64,000 nt of DNA from Streptomyces sp. ISL-98. GTDB taxonomy: Bacteria; Actinomycetota; Actinomycetes; Streptomycetales; Streptomycetaceae. This document shows positions 33,173-41,111 of the stretch, in pieces. The position numbers and the translations under genes are program-made. How positions within the stretch are numbered: position 1 is the stretch's first letter; each line of letters begins with the position of its first letter. The notes under the pieces were generated by a model, which had not been told where the DNA came from, did not search any database, and saw only the letters and a program-made list of their open reading frames with translations. The stretch spans positions 186,001 through 250,000 of the forward strand of contig NZ_JAGGPB010000019.1 in NCBI RefSeq assembly GCF_018614055.1, read 5' to 3'.

Positions 33173-33735
33173 GCTGCCGTCCCGAAGTCGTCGCGGCCCA
33201 GGCGCTCGCCGTCGGTCTCCGGAGGCGGGGTGGTCTTCGTGGTCTGCTCCAGGTCTCGGTTGCGCAGGGCCCGGCGGGTCTCGCGGTACAGCTTCTGGGC
33301 GTGCTCCTCGGTGATCTTCAGGAGCCAGGCCAGGCGCTGTTCGGACAGGCCGTGGCGGTAGGCGGCGTGGACGACCGCGCGGCGCTCGGCCTTGGTGAGG
33401 TGGACGTCGCGCCCGGCGACGGTGGCGTTGACGCGGCTGTAGTCCAGGCGGTTGGCGAGCTTCTCGTGCAGCGGCTCGCGCTCCTCTTCCGTCATGCCGC
33501 CCCGGATGCCGTGGGTGTCGCCGCTTTCGAGGGCGGCGTCCAGGCAGGTGCGGCGGACCGGGCACTGGCCGCACAGCGACTTCGCGGCGGTGATCTTGTC
33601 GGTCTCGTCGGGCTCGGGGAAGAAGGTTTCGGGGTCCACCGGGTTGTACTCGGTGCTCTGGCAGACGGCCTGGTCCTGCCAGGTGTGGTCGCCGAGCGAC
33701 CGATGGCGGGCAGGGCTGATCGTCGTGGCGGTCAC
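33169..33735 (-). CDS. WhiB-like iron-sulphur transcription factor
   Basis: The 188-residue protein has the four-Cys cluster of the family: AVCQ near residue 25 and LCGQCPVRRTC at about 54-64, followed by the turn GIRGGMT, which takes the place of G-[VI]-W-G-G. Wbl proteins bind a redox-sensitive [4Fe-4S] cluster and act on a sigma factor. It is longer than usual because of a C-terminal domain with a helix-turn-helix-like YRHGLSEQRLAWLLKITEEH. GTG at 33735 has CGGAG eight bases upstream. It is likely the regulator of the mobilisation and replication genes. Confidence 0.92.
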   Translation of the reverse strand: MTATTISPARHRSLGDHTWQDQAVCQSTEYNPVDPETFFPEPDETDKITAAKSLCGQCPVRRTCLDAALESGDTHGIRGGMTEEEREPLHEKLANRLDYSRVNATVAGRDVHLTKAERRAVVHAAYRHGLSEQRLAWLLKITEEHAQKLYRETRRALRNRDLEQTTKTTPPPETDGERLGRDDFGTAA

Positions 33736-33852
33736 GCGGGTTGCTCCGATCGCTCTCCGCGCGCAAGGGCGTCGGCGGAGGGGTGCGCTGGGTCGGGAGG
33801 TGCATGGGGCGGCGCGCTGGGGGCGCGGCCCGGCGTGGCGGCCTGCGGCAGG

Positions 33853-34557
33853 TCAGGCGGCGGTGCGGAGGCGTCTGCGGTCGACCGGCTCGAACTCGAC
33901 TCGGGTGGTCATCTGCGCGAGCCGGGAGGTGACGCGGTCGCCGAGGTAGACCCGGAGGTCCTTGATCGCCAGGTTGGTGGTGATCAGCGTCGGGAGCATG
34001 TGGTTGTACCGGCGGTTGATGAGCCGGTACGTCACTTCCTCGACCCATTCGGATGCCTTGGCCGCGCCGAGGTCGTCGATGACAAGCAGGGGGCAGCGGC
34101 TGACGGCCGCCAGCTCCCGCTCGCTGTCTGCCCCGGGCCGGGGGCGCAGGTCGGCGTACAGGTCGGCGGCGGTGGTCGCGCGCCAGCGCACGCCGACCCC
34201 GCTCTGCACCAGTCTCCGGACCGCGCCGTACGCCTGGTGGGTCTTGCCCGCGCCGACGACCCCGGCCATCAGCAGGCTGGGGCCGGTGGTGACCTGCCGC
34301 CGGGCTCCCAGGCTGGGGGCGACGGCGGCCTCGGCGACGTCCCGGGCCCAGGCCAGGACCTGGGGGTGGTCGGCGATCGCGTCCTGGTAGCGCGGGGGCA
34401 TCCCGGCAGACAGGGCGTCCAGCGGCGAGAAGGGCTCGGGCTCGTCGGCCAGTGCGGCGACAGCGGCCGGGTCGATGTTGCGGGCGGCCAGGATCCGGGC
34501 CATCCGGTCCAGGGTGCCCTCGCCGAGGGTCTGCGGTTCGCGGGTACGGGTGCGCAT
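33853..34557 (-). CDS. DnaC/IstB-like helicase loader ATPase
   Basis: The 234-residue protein contains an AAA+ module: Walker A GVVGAGKTH at about 102-110 and Walker B CPLLVIDDLGAAK at about 154-166, then a sensor-like ITTNLAIKDLRVYLG. It is like phage DnaC/DnaI proteins that load replicative helicase at an origin. ATG at 34557 overlaps the stop of the initiator gene, the conventional arrangement for replication modules of temperate phages and Streptomyces elements. Confidence 0.92.
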   Translation of the reverse strand: MRTRTREPQTLGEGTLDRMARILAARNIDPAAVAALADEPEPFSPLDALSAGMPPRYQDAIADHPQVLAWARDVAEAAVAPSLGARRQVTTGPSLLMAGVVGAGKTHQAYGAVRRLVQSGVGVRWRATTAADLYADLRPRPGADSERELAAVSRCPLLVIDDLGAAKASEWVEEVTYRLINRRYNHMLPTLITTNLAIKDLRVYLGDRVTSRLAQMTTRVEFEPVDRRRLRTAA

Positions 34558-35576
34558 CACAGCTCCTCGGCGTAGGCGGCGGCAGCGTTGACCGGGTTGG
34601 TCCACGCCTGGTGAGCGGGCACGTTAGGACGGTTTCCCGGCCGCGCCAAACCGCCGGAGCGTGCGTTCATGGCCTCGTTGACCATGCTGGTCAGCACGCT
34701 CGGGTGCTTGGGGTTGGCTGCGAAGTTCTGCAGCCCGGCTCGGATGTACTCCGGGGCGATCCCCTCGCCCAGGAGCTTCTTGGTGATCCGCCCGAGGTGG
34801 CCGATCACGTCGCTGGGCGGGCGCTCGTCGCAGGCAGCGATGTACTCGCCGACGAGCTGGTTGGCCGAGACGGAGGCTGCGGGCGCTGTGCGCCCCGTAG
34901 GGATAAGAGATCCAGGATCCAAGATCCTAGATCCAGGCGCCGAGTCCTCCCCGAAGCTTCGGGGAAGGTTCGGGGAGTCCTCGGAGAATGGGCCCTGACC
35001 TGCGGTTTTCGTGTCCGCGTGGCTAGGGGTGCCGGCCATGCCGTCGAAGGTGTCCTGCTGGGCGGAGAAAGCACCGCCTACGTTGCCGGGAGGCGTCGCA
35101 GCGGGCTGCGCGGGCAGATCGAGGGCTCGGGGAGCGTTCGGCGAAGCCTCGGCGAGCCCTCGGGTAGGGGTGGGCGACTCCTCGCTTCGCTTGGTGCAGG
35201 TGCCCTTGCAGGGGGCGCAGCGGTCGGCCGCGTGGTGCTGCGGGCAGGCGGGGAGGCGGGACTGGCTCGGCTTGTCGATCTTCTGATGCTCGGACCAGGT
35301 CGCGATGTGCAGGTAGCGGCGGCCGTCGCAGCCGGTGTACCGGCAGATCAGGCCAGCGTTCGCGAGTTGCTGGAGGTCGTCCTCGACGTGGACTGAGGTG
35401 TGCTCGGCGCGCAGCGGCCAGAGCAGCCCGGCGATGATCGCGGCGTTGTCGCGGTGGCGGCCGTGGTCGTCAGCCTGGGTGAGCAGTCCGAAGAAGGTCC
35501 GCTCGGCCTCGACGCTCACTTCGGCGAGCGACTCGGAGACGAACGCCTCCGGCTTGATGGTTCGTATCCGCGCCAT
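34557..35576 (-). CDS. Phage-type replication initiator
   Basis: The 339-residue protein starts MARIRTIKPEAFVSESLAEV, typical of actinophage and element replication initiators with an N-terminal winged helix (about residues 10-100, then RRYLHIATWSEHQKIDKPSQ). The middle section is disordered and contains a Cys/His segment (CPQHHAADRCAPCKGTC). The C-terminal domain (about 245-339: VGEYIAACDERPPSDVIGHL, KKLLGEGIAPEYIRAGLQNF) is DnaD-like. The DNA encoding the disordered part holds 7-bp iterons (34909-34936). It recruits the DnaC-like loader encoded directly downstream. Confidence 0.88.
   Translation of the reverse strand: MARIRTIKPEAFVSESLAEVSVEAERTFFGLLTQADDHGRHRDNAAIIAGLLWPLRAEHTSVHVEDDLQQLANAGLICRYTGCDGRRYLHIATWSEHQKIDKPSQSRLPACPQHHAADRCAPCKGTCTKRSEESPTPTRGLAEASPNAPRALDLPAQPAATPPGNVGGAFSAQQDTFDGMAGTPSHADTKTAGQGPFSEDSPNLPRSFGEDSAPGSRILDPGSLIPTGRTAPAASVSANQLVGEYIAACDERPPSDVIGHLGRITKKLLGEGIAPEYIRAGLQNFAANPKHPSVLTSMVNEAMNARSGGLARPGNRPNVPAHQAWTNPVNAAAAYAEEL
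34909..34936. repeat. Four tandem 7-bp iterons inside the initiator gene
   Basis: GATCCAG, GATCCAA, GATCCTA and GATCCAG start at 34909, 34916, 34923 and 34930. A period of 7 is not a multiple of 3, so the encoded peptide is not itself a repeat and selection must act on the DNA. Such repeats in a lambda-O-type initiator gene are the classic origin layout. Confidence 0.7.
34948..34965. repeat. 18-bp perfect palindrome beside the iterons
   Basis: TCCCCGAAGCTTCGGGGA is its own reverse complement. It lies 11 bases from the last iteron. A related TTCGGGGA half-site follows at 34969. It is likely part of the same replication origin. Confidence 0.6.
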
Positions 35577-35577
35577 G

Positions 35578-35904
35578 TCAGCGGCCCCGACCGGCGGCGA
35601 TCAGGTCGCTGCGGGTGAGGGTCGCGTCGGCGAGGTCGAAGGTGTGCGGCCGGGTCCAGTCCGCCTCCGGCCAGACTCGCAGGATCCACCGGGCTGCGAC
35701 CCTGGCGGTGGTCCGGCCGAGCTCCAGCGTCTCCCCGGCCTCGTCCTTGACGATGGCGTGCGGGTGGGGCCACGCCTGCTTCGGGTCGTTGAGGCTGACG
35801 CGGATGGTGGCCGCGCCTGGGATCATGTCGGCGAGCTGGGCGGCGAGGCGGTGCTGGCGGTCGGTCTCCGGGCAGGCCGGGATTCCGCTCGGCATGGCGA
35901 GCAT
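35578..35904 (-). CDS. Small protein at the head of the replication operon
   Basis: The 108-residue protein starts at ATG 35904 with CGGAG six bases upstream and ends one base before the initiator start. It is a small alpha/beta protein (ADMIPGAATIRVSLNDPKQA, ELGRTTARVAARWILRVWPE) of a type often placed first in Streptomyces element replication operons. It could control the initiator. No family recognised. Confidence 0.78.
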   Translation of the reverse strand: MLAMPSGIPACPETDRQHRLAAQLADMIPGAATIRVSLNDPKQAWPHPHAIVKDEAGETLELGRTTARVAARWILRVWPEADWTRPHTFDLADATLTRSDLIAAGRGR

Positions 35905-36338
35905 GCGATACTCCGTTGTTCGTAGGAGTGCGGTGCGGCGGTTCTCGTGCAAAAAGCCCCGTCGCCCGCGAGATGTGAATCGGCGCTCCTCGGGGTGCCG
36001 GCCCGGCGCTTGGGAGTTGGTAGCTCCCGGGCGCCGGTTTCCTTTGCCCCGGCGGGCGTCATGGCCCGTGTGCGTGCATCGCCCCTCCCCTCCTGGCCTG
36101 TCCTCGGCCGGTGATCCGTTTGCGCGAGGGACCAGGACCATATGGCGACCCCTGGCACAAGTCCAGCCTCTTCGCACCCGCTCCGACCAGGCACGGAACA
36201 CTGCACTGGACGGACTTAGGGGTCAACGTACACCGCAATGATGCTCCTGCGTCAACTGCAATGGTGGCATGCGGGACGATAGTGGGGCATGATCACCACT
36301 GGAGTGGATAGGATGCCGGTAATGGCGAAGGGTTGGAG
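35905..36338. promoter_or_regulatory. Control region of the replication operon
   Basis: The 433-base gap lies between the leftward replication operon and the rightward XRE gene. It holds a hairpin at 36003-36037 (CCGGCGC/GCGCCGG enclosing GGGAG/CTCCC). On the minus strand a GACGGGGC run followed by TTTTT (35951-35962) could form a weak intrinsic terminator before the first gene, suggesting attenuation. A shorter repeat, GTCAAC, appears at 36222 and 36251. No gene was recognised. Confidence 0.5.
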
Positions 36339-36785
36339 ATGACCGAGAAGAACGAGCGCACCTTCGCGGAGCTGCTCGACTACCTGTTTCGGGAGGTGCA
36401 CCCAAAGGGGCGCGGCCCGTACACGTACGCGGAGGTGTCACAGGGCATCCGGGACACCTCCGGCGTGACCATCTCCTCGAGCGCCATCCAGCAGCTCCGC
36501 ACCGGGACCAACACGAACCCGAAGATGCAGACCATCCGGGCACTGGCCGGGTTCTTCGGGGTGAACCCGGGCTACTTCTTCGACGAGGCGGAGGCCGAGC
36601 GGCAGCGCGCGGAGATTCACGTGGTCGCTGCCATGCGCGACCAGGGCGTGCGCCGGGTCGCCTTGCGTGCCAACGGGCTCAGCACGTCGAGCCTGCACAT
36701 GCTGAACACCGTGATCGACCAGGCCCGTCGGCTAGAAGGCATGCCGGACGAGTCGGACGAGTCCGGGCTACTCGACGACGAATGA
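36339..36785 (+). CDS. XRE-family regulator
   Basis: The 148-residue protein has an HTH at about 25-75 (YTYAEVSQGIRDTSGVTISS, QQLRTGTNTNPKMQTIRALA, GFFGVNPGYFF). The rest is helical (VVAAMRDQGVRRVALRANGL). It is similar to BldD-like and element repressor proteins that precede ImmA/IrrE genes in Streptomyces. ATG at 36339 is chosen because GAAGGG lies six bases upstream. It diverges from the replication operon and may repress it, or it may belong with the ImmA/IrrE-P450 group to its right. Confidence 0.85.
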   Translation: MTEKNERTFAELLDYLFREVHPKGRGPYTYAEVSQGIRDTSGVTISSSAIQQLRTGTNTNPKMQTIRALAGFFGVNPGYFFDEAEAERQRAEIHVVAAMRDQGVRRVALRANGLSTSSLHMLNTVIDQARRLEGMPDESDESGLLDDE

Positions 36786-36833
36786 GTTCGGCCCCGCCCA
36801 AACCGCGGCGCGCGTCGGCCTTCCCTGGGCGGA

Positions 36834-37676
36834 TCAAGCGCTGGCGGTTCCTCGGCGGCCTTCCATCAGCACGATCACTCGGAGGCGGTCACTGCGCATG
36901 GGTCGCAAGGCGACGATGCGAACAGCGACCTCCCGGCCCCGGTGATACGGGAGCCTGAGCCGACGCAGGTCACCGTCGGCGTGTTCGACCATCTCGCGGC
37001 GATCCCACATCTTCCGCGCGGCCGGAGATCCCGCGAGGATGTCGCGCTCCAGTTGCCGAAGGGCCTCGTTCTTCGGATGGCGGGCTCGCTCGTAGCGGAT
37101 CTGTCCCAGATAGGAGCGGGCCCAGTCCTGCTCCCAGTTCACGAGCTGCTCGCGGGCCTCCGGCCTCAGAAAGGCCCATCGCATCTGATTGGCCTGGTAG
37201 GCGGCCCACGGGAACCAGTCCAACAGCGGCCCGTTGTAACCGATCACGTTCCACGCGAGGTCCGTCACGAAGGCAGGGTTGGGGGCCTGGTTGTCCAGGA
37301 ACTGCTGGAGCACCTCGTCCATCTCCGCTGCCGCGTCGACTTCCGGCACGGCGGCAAGTGCCGGCGGGCGGCCAACTGCCCTCAAGTACAGCGCGTGACG
37401 TTCCGCGCGGCTCAGCCGTAGCGCCGACGAGAGCCGGTCGAGGAAGTCGGCGGAGTATCCGGCTTCCTTGCCTCGCTCCAGGGAGCCGTACCAACGCTCG
37501 CTCACGCCAGTCAGCCGAGCCACGTCACGCTGCGTCAGCCCATCACTCCGGCGACCCGAGACCGTCAGGCCCGGAACCGCTCGGGGATTCGTCCGGATCC
37601 GCCACGATCGCAGCAGCTCAGGCAGGGACTCGCCTTCGGGCTCACCGCCCTCGACCTGCCCACCCCGGGAGTCCAT
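36834..37676 (-). CDS. XRE-family regulator with MmyB-like sensor domain
   Basis: The 280-residue protein has an N-terminal HTH (about 40-95: GLTQRDVARLTGVSERWYGS, LERGKEAGYSADF). It is followed by the MmyB-like C-terminal domain, recognised by FVTDLAWNVIGYNGPLLDWF and the downstream WAFLRPEAREQLVNWEQD. Members bind fatty-acid-like ligands and control neighbouring oxidoreductases in several cases. It is divergent from the ImmA/IrrE-P450 genes and is likely to bind the inverted repeats at 37703-37762. Confidence 0.92.
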   Translation of the reverse strand: MDSRGGQVEGGEPEGESLPELLRSWRIRTNPRAVPGLTVSGRRSDGLTQRDVARLTGVSERWYGSLERGKEAGYSADFLDRLSSALRLSRAERHALYLRAVGRPPALAAVPEVDAAAEMDEVLQQFLDNQAPNPAFVTDLAWNVIGYNGPLLDWFPWAAYQANQMRWAFLRPEAREQLVNWEQDWARSYLGQIRYERARHPKNEALRQLERDILAGSPAARKMWDRREMVEHADGDLRRLRLPYHRGREVAVRIVALRPMRSDRLRVIVLMEGRRGTASA

Positions 37677-37702
37677 GGCCTGAGATTAGATCCCATGATC
37701 AG

Positions 37703-37716
37703 GTGACATACGTCAC
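37703..37716. promoter_or_regulatory. Short inverted repeat upstream of the MmyB-type regulator
   Basis: GTGAC-ATAC-GTCAC. It lies 27 bases before the regulator start and next to the larger inverted repeat; it could be an operator or overlap a promoter. The rest of the 351-base gap to 38027 shows only the larger repeat. Confidence 0.45.
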
Positions 37717-37724
37717 GACACGCC

Positions 37725-37762
37725 CTGAATGACCATCAAAGGATCATGAAACGGTCATTCAG
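37725..37762. promoter_or_regulatory. Perfect 10-bp inverted repeat operator
   Basis: CTGAATGACC and GGTCATTCAG are separated by 18 bases. It lies in the intergenic region between the divergent MmyB-type regulator and the ImmA/IrrE gene and is a likely dimer operator for one of the two adjacent XRE proteins. Confidence 0.6.
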
Positions 37763-38027
37763 CGTAGTCGGACATGACAGATAGTCGATTGTTCAATCAT
37801 CAGTGTCGCCCGCCACGCTGCCTTGAGATCTCTAGGGTCGCGCAATGCCGGTCAAGATCGACAAATCCTGACGGCCCGGACTGCCCTCGCCCACCTCCCA
37901 GATCGAGTCACCATCCGTAACCGGAACTCTCAGTTCCGGGGAGCGTGACTTCCCCCTTCTTCTTGGCATCCTCATGGCTGTCGCTCGCTAGCAAGTAGGC
38001 ACACAGCCAAGGCGGAGGGGGGTTGCC

Positions 38028-38573
38028 ATGCCCTTGCCAGAAATCGACGAGAGTCGACTGCGCAAATCGTGTGAGAAGCAGGTCGATCTCCTGCACCTGC
38101 CACATCGCTTCAGTACGCGCGAATTGCGCGAGGCGATAGCTGACCTTCGGGGGAAGCCGATCATCCTGAAGCCCTTGAGCACGCTCGGCGCTATCGATGC
38201 GCCCTGCGGCATAAGGATCGAGACCCCATCGGCCGACCTCCTCTATTACGAGGAAGGTACGTCTGTCCACCACCAGCGGCACATTCTCACACACGAGCTA
38301 TGCCACGTGTACTGCGACCACCCCGGAAGCCTGGAGGTCGACGCGGATACGGCCCAAGCCCTCGGGGTGAATCCCACGCTGGTGATGCGCATGTCGGGAC
38401 GCACGAGTTACTCGACGGCCGACGAACGCGAAGCGGAGATGATGGCGACGGTTATCCGTCAGCGCATCTATCGCGAACGTGAATCCCCTTCTCGCCACCC
38501 GGAAAAGGGATCGGATAGCTGGGACGCACTCTTCGCCCAGCCCATTAAGAGAGGTCGCTTCCGCTCACGATGA
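38028..38573 (+). CDS. ImmA/IrrE-family metallopeptidase
   Basis: The 181-residue protein carries the zinc-binding motif HELCH at about residues 89-93 (ILTHELCHVYCDH), the hallmark of ImmA/IrrE (DUF955) proteases that cleave repressors. The later region, STADEREAEMMATVIRQRIY, fits the third zinc-ligand helix. ATG at 38028 has GGAGGGGGG six bases upstream. It overlaps the membrane-protein gene (ATGA). A natural substrate is one of the XRE regulators at 36339 or 36834. Confidence 0.93.
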   Translation: MPLPEIDESRLRKSCEKQVDLLHLPHRFSTRELREAIADLRGKPIILKPLSTLGAIDAPCGIRIETPSADLLYYEEGTSVHHQRHILTHELCHVYCDHPGSLEVDADTAQALGVNPTLVMRMSGRTSYSTADEREAEMMATVIRQRIYRERESPSRHPEKGSDSWDALFAQPIKRGRFRSR

Positions 38574-39754
38574 ATGCCGTTTTTCTTGGCATGGCCTGCC
38601 TGCTCGCAGCGACTGCCGGCTACTGGATCCTCGGTCGAGGGACGCCCCGTCCGACCGGCACATGGGCCATGGGCGCGCTCCTCGGCTCGTTCGCCCTGGC
38701 CTTCGCTTCCTACGCGCCACTGTTCGAGAACGCCGTCGAAGCAGTCGTGCCGCATGTGGCCCGGCTGTTGAGCAACTGCGCTTCGCTGGCCGCTGCCACT
38801 GCGGTCCTGGCCGTCTCGTTCCAGCTCAACCTGGAACCCGCGGAAGCACAGCGTCGAATCCGACTGCGCCTCGTTCTCTTCGCCACGTCCGCCTTCGGGA
38901 TGACCACACTGTTCACGTACGAGCAGATGACGCACCGCTCTCCGCAGGTGTACGCGCTCTACCTGCTCCTGTTCATCTCCTACCTCGGCTTCGCCATCGT
39001 CGACTTCCTGCTACAGGCCGTGCGTCAGTCGAAGTCGACTCGTCGAAGCAGCGTTCGGATAGGTCTGCGGATGGCGGCATCAGGCTGCGCCTTCGCGCTG
39101 GTCTACGCCGTGTACAAGCTGACGGTCCTCATCTCCTTGGGCTTGGGCTTCCATCTCATACCCGACCACTCGAGGTGCTCGTCGCTCGTCGCCGCGCCGT
39201 GCGTCTTCAGCGTGACGTCTCCGGTGCTCGCCGTCCTGCTGATCTGTCTCGGCCTCACGTTGCCGGCTGTGGTCTACCCGATCAGCCAGGCCCGCCGCCG
39301 TCGCTGGGAGGTGACGTCCTTCGAGGCGCTCGGTTCTCTCTGGCAGGACCTGTCAGCCGCGAAGCCGGAGATCGTCCTGTCGTCCGCGGACTTCGTCGAG
39401 GACGCTTCGAACGACTCGGACTTCCTGCTCCAGCGGCGTGTCATCGAGATCAGCGACGGCATCCTCGCCCTTCGCCCGTACCGGTCCCGCAGAGTACAGG
39501 AGATGGCCCAGGAGACTTTCGAGGCCGGAACGGAGGAAGGGGCCGCAGCAGTCGAGGCGGCTGTCGTGAAGGCGGCACTGGCCGCCTCGAAGGCCGGCCA
39601 TCTCGCCGACGAGGTCGCCCTGCCGTCGGCGGACGCCGCCTCCCGCAAGGACCTTCGCGCGGACACGCAGTGGCTCCTCCTGGTGGCCGACGCCTACGCC
39701 CACCGTGTTGGGCGTGTCGCCGACGACGGCCAGCCAGAACCGGTTGGAGCCTGA
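38570..39754 (+). CDS. Polytopic membrane protein (MAB_1171c/DUF6545-like)
   Basis: The 394-residue protein has about seven hydrophobic helices in the first 240 residues (MNAVFLGMACLLAATAGYWI; FALAFASYAPLF; LVLFATSAFGMTTLFTY; YALYLLLFISYLGFAIVDFL; GCAFALVYAVYKLTVL; SVTSPVLAVLLICLGLTLPA). A cytoplasmic domain containing RRRWEVTSFEALGSLWQDL follows. This type recurs beside ImmA/IrrE genes in Streptomyces; its function is unknown, perhaps signal reception. ATG at 38570 overlaps the protease gene. The P450 gene follows after five bases. Confidence 0.85.
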   Translation: MNAVFLGMACLLAATAGYWILGRGTPRPTGTWAMGALLGSFALAFASYAPLFENAVEAVVPHVARLLSNCASLAAATAVLAVSFQLNLEPAEAQRRIRLRLVLFATSAFGMTTLFTYEQMTHRSPQVYALYLLLFISYLGFAIVDFLLQAVRQSKSTRRSSVRIGLRMAASGCAFALVYAVYKLTVLISLGLGFHLIPDHSRCSSLVAAPCVFSVTSPVLAVLLICLGLTLPAVVYPISQARRRRWEVTSFEALGSLWQDLSAAKPEIVLSSADFVEDASNDSDFLLQRRVIEISDGILALRPYRSRRVQEMAQETFEAGTEEGAAAVEAAVVKAALAASKAGHLADEVALPSADAASRKDLRADTQWLLLVADAYAHRVGRVADDGQPEPVGA

Positions 39755-39758
39755 AAGC

Positions 39759-40934
39759 ATGACCGACCCGACTCAGGACCGCCGCTTCCTTCAGGACCCC
39801 TATCCCACCTACGCGGCCATGCGGTCTGCGTGCCCGGTGCAGCAGGTACCCACCGGCTCAAGCGGCCACAGCAGCTACCTGATCACCGGCTACGCGGAAG
39901 CCAGGGAAGCCCTCGGCGACGCTCGGCTCTCAAAGGACACGGCCGCCTTCTTCGCGGGCAAGGGGTCACGGCGCCTGCACCCTGCGGTGGCGCACAACAT
40001 GCTGGCCAGCGACCCACCCCAGCACACCCGGCTGCGCAAGCTGGTGACCAAGGCGTTCACGACGGGGGCCGTCGCGGAACTGCGTCCGTTCATCGCCCGG
40101 GTCACCGACGAGCTGCTGGATCAGTGGCCTTTCGACGAGCGGTTCGACTTCGTGGCCGGCCTGGCGGTGCCACTGCCGGTCATCGTGATCTGTGAGCTGC
40201 TCGGAGTACCGGAGAGCGACCGGCCCGACGTACAGCGCTGGTCCGGAGAGCTGTTCGCGGCCGGGAAGCCCGACGTCATCGACGCAGCCTCGCACTCCAT
40301 GGCCGACTACATGACGGGCCTCATCGCTGCCAAGCGCCTGCACCCCGGTGGCTCTCTCCTCGACCGGCTCATCTCGGCGCGCGACGGAGACGACCACCTG
40401 AGCGAGGAGGAGCTGGTCTCTCTGGCGGTGCTGCTGCTCGTCGCCGGGCACGAGACCACCACCAACTTCCTCGGCAACGCCGCCCTGGCGCTGCTCCAGC
40501 GCCCCACCGAGCTGGATCACCTTCGGAAGAATCCGGACGACATCCCAGCCGTGCTGGACGAGCTGCTTCGGTTCGATTCCCCCGTCAGTACAGCCACCTT
40601 CCGATTCACCACGGAGGCCGTCACGCTCGGCGGTACCGATATCCCGGCCGGTGTCCCGGTCCTGGTCGCTCTTGGAGCAGCCAACCGCGACCCGGAACGG
40701 TTCCCGTCGCCAGACCTGCTCGACTTGGACCGAGACGCCACTGCTCATCTCAGCTTCGGCCACGGCATCCACCGCTGTGTCGGTGCTCCCCTGGCCAAGG
40801 CCGAGGCGGAGATCGCCCTACGAGCGGTACTGATTCGGTTCCCCGGAATCCGGCTTGCCGCACCGCCTGATCGACTGGACTGGCGGCGCACCCGTCTCGT
40901 TCGCGGGCTGGCATCGCTTCCCGTCCTGGCGTAG
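39759..40934 (+). CDS. Cytochrome P450
   Basis: The 391-residue protein shows the full P450 set: I-helix AGHETT (about 230-235), ExxR at LDELLRF, and the heme-binding loop FGHGIHRCVGAPLAKAE with Cys340. Length matches a soluble bacterial CYP. ATG at 39759 has GGAG ten bases upstream and lies five bases after the membrane-protein gene, so it is in the same operon. No redox partner is adjacent. The substrate is unknown. Confidence 0.96.
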   Translation: MTDPTQDRRFLQDPYPTYAAMRSACPVQQVPTGSSGHSSYLITGYAEAREALGDARLSKDTAAFFAGKGSRRLHPAVAHNMLASDPPQHTRLRKLVTKAFTTGAVAELRPFIARVTDELLDQWPFDERFDFVAGLAVPLPVIVICELLGVPESDRPDVQRWSGELFAAGKPDVIDAASHSMADYMTGLIAAKRLHPGGSLLDRLISARDGDDHLSEEELVSLAVLLLVAGHETTTNFLGNAALALLQRPTELDHLRKNPDDIPAVLDELLRFDSPVSTATFRFTTEAVTLGGTDIPAGVPVLVALGAANRDPERFPSPDLLDLDRDATAHLSFGHGIHRCVGAPLAKAEAEIALRAVLIRFPGIRLAAPPDRLDWRRTRLVRGLASLPVLA

Positions 40935-40945
40935 CCGCTCGGTGA

Positions 40946-40975
40946 ACGGCCGTCGGACTTGCTTCCGGCGGCCGT
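40946..40975 (+). terminator. Hairpin terminator after the P450 gene
   Basis: ACGGCCGTCGGA pairs with TCCGGCGGCCGT with one G-T wobble across a six-base loop. No T-run follows, as is common in Streptomyces. It separates the rightward P450 operon from the leftward deacetylase operon. Confidence 0.65.
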
Positions 40976-41111
40976 CAGCAGCGGCGTCGCCCACGAGACC
41001 GAGCCGCTCCGTGGTCCGTTCCGACGTAGGAGTCGGCTGCCGCCCAGGTGAACGAGGGCGGTGCCACGGTGAGGGGCGTATCGACCGCGCCGGACCAAGG
41101 TACGGAACGCC

